A stretch of 32,272 nt of DNA, from contig JAKSBN010000368.1 in the NCBI GenBank assembly GCA_022361175.1, positions 1-32,272 on the forward strand, read 5' to 3'. The stretch is from Pseudomonadota bacterium. GTDB taxonomy: Bacteria; Myxococcota_A; UBA9160; UBA4427. This document shows, piece after piece, positions 32,193 through 32,272 of this stretch (the stretch's first letter is position 1; each line of letters begins with the position of its first letter). The notes beneath the pieces are model-generated. The model was not told the DNA's origin and ran no database searches. It worked only from the letters and a program-made list of their open reading frames with translations. The position numbers and the translations under genes were made by a program.

Positions 32193-32272
32193 CTAGAAGC
32201 GGAAGCCCACGGTCAGGGTACCGCCCACCACCACCAAGTCGTCGTCCTCCAGCTTGGACTCGAAGGGGTCGA
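32193..32272 (-). CDS. outer-membrane beta-barrel protein, second tandem copy, partial
   Basis: Only the 3' end is in the window: the stop codon (32193-32195) and the last 26 codons or so. The visible 80 bases are identical to the end of the complete gene at 30953-31032, including the terminal aromatic GFRF signal for outer-membrane assembly. The start and most of the coding sequence lie beyond the edge, so divergence elsewhere in the gene cannot be judged. Same strand and spacing make this a head-to-tail tandem paralogue. Confidence 0.85.
   Translation of the reverse strand, partial: DPFESKLEDDDLVVVGGTLTVGFRF

Larger units (their letters stand above)
32121..32272. repeat. direct repeat, copy 2 (cut by window end)
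   Basis: Second copy of 30881-31032, displaced by 1,240 bp in the same orientation. The coding part visible is identical; the flanking part differs at three positions. Sequence before 32121 does not align, so this is one visible boundary of the duplicated block. Confidence 0.9.

Overview
The window is GC-rich and almost fully coding. It comes from a Gram-negative bacterium: it encodes a TonB-dependent receptor, several lipobox lipoproteins and outer-membrane barrels ending in Phe. The mix of genes (CdaA-type c-di-AMP synthase, stand-alone GT-C membrane glycosyltransferases, GST, VOC, beta-lactamase-fold esterase) fits a deltaproteobacterial-type lineage such as Myxococcota or Binatota-like. 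That placement is inference from gene content only. I see no insertion sequences, phage genes, CRISPR arrays, rRNA or tRNA.

Layout. 1-6190 (+): 3' part of an ABC-F translation factor, a LysR regulator, a zinc alcohol-dehydrogenase-like enzyme, a flippase-like membrane protein coupled to a ferritin-like di-iron protein, and a membrane-anchored TPR protein. 6239-12132: three GT-C/GT39-like polytopic membrane proteins; the first two converge with overlapping 3' ends and the third diverges. 12129-15337 (+): a multicopper oxidase with a C-terminal CopB-like barrel domain, then a TetR regulator with a start codon inside its own palindrome, and a PPOX-fold flavoprotein. 15362-21605 (-): a serine esterase, then a cobalamin-riboswitch-controlled operon of BtuB receptor plus two lipoproteins. 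21745-23125 (-): dienelactone hydrolase and MiaE. 23161-24905 (+): aldo/keto reductase and a VOC protein. 24916-27141 (-): SPFH/GYF protein plus a zinc-ribbon membrane protein. 27258-28642: GST (+) and a lipoprotein (-) whose stop codons overlap. 28750-29904 (+): a CdaA diadenylate cyclase fused to a YbbR (CdaR) domain. 29905-30475 has no convincing gene, followed by a 76-residue ORF. 30953-32272 (-): an outer-membrane barrel gene and the 3' end of a second, tandem copy.

How the genes work together. The clearest unit is the B12-uptake operon: the riboswitch can shut off a receptor and two surface lipoproteins when cobalamin is plentiful, an arrangement resembling the BtuB/BtuG systems of Bacteroidetes. 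Two proteins look like fusions of partners usually encoded separately: CopA+CopB for copper handling, and CdaA+CdaR for c-di-AMP signalling. The SPFH plus zinc-ribbon pair resembles the YdjI/YdjG membrane-stress module of Bacillus without PspA.
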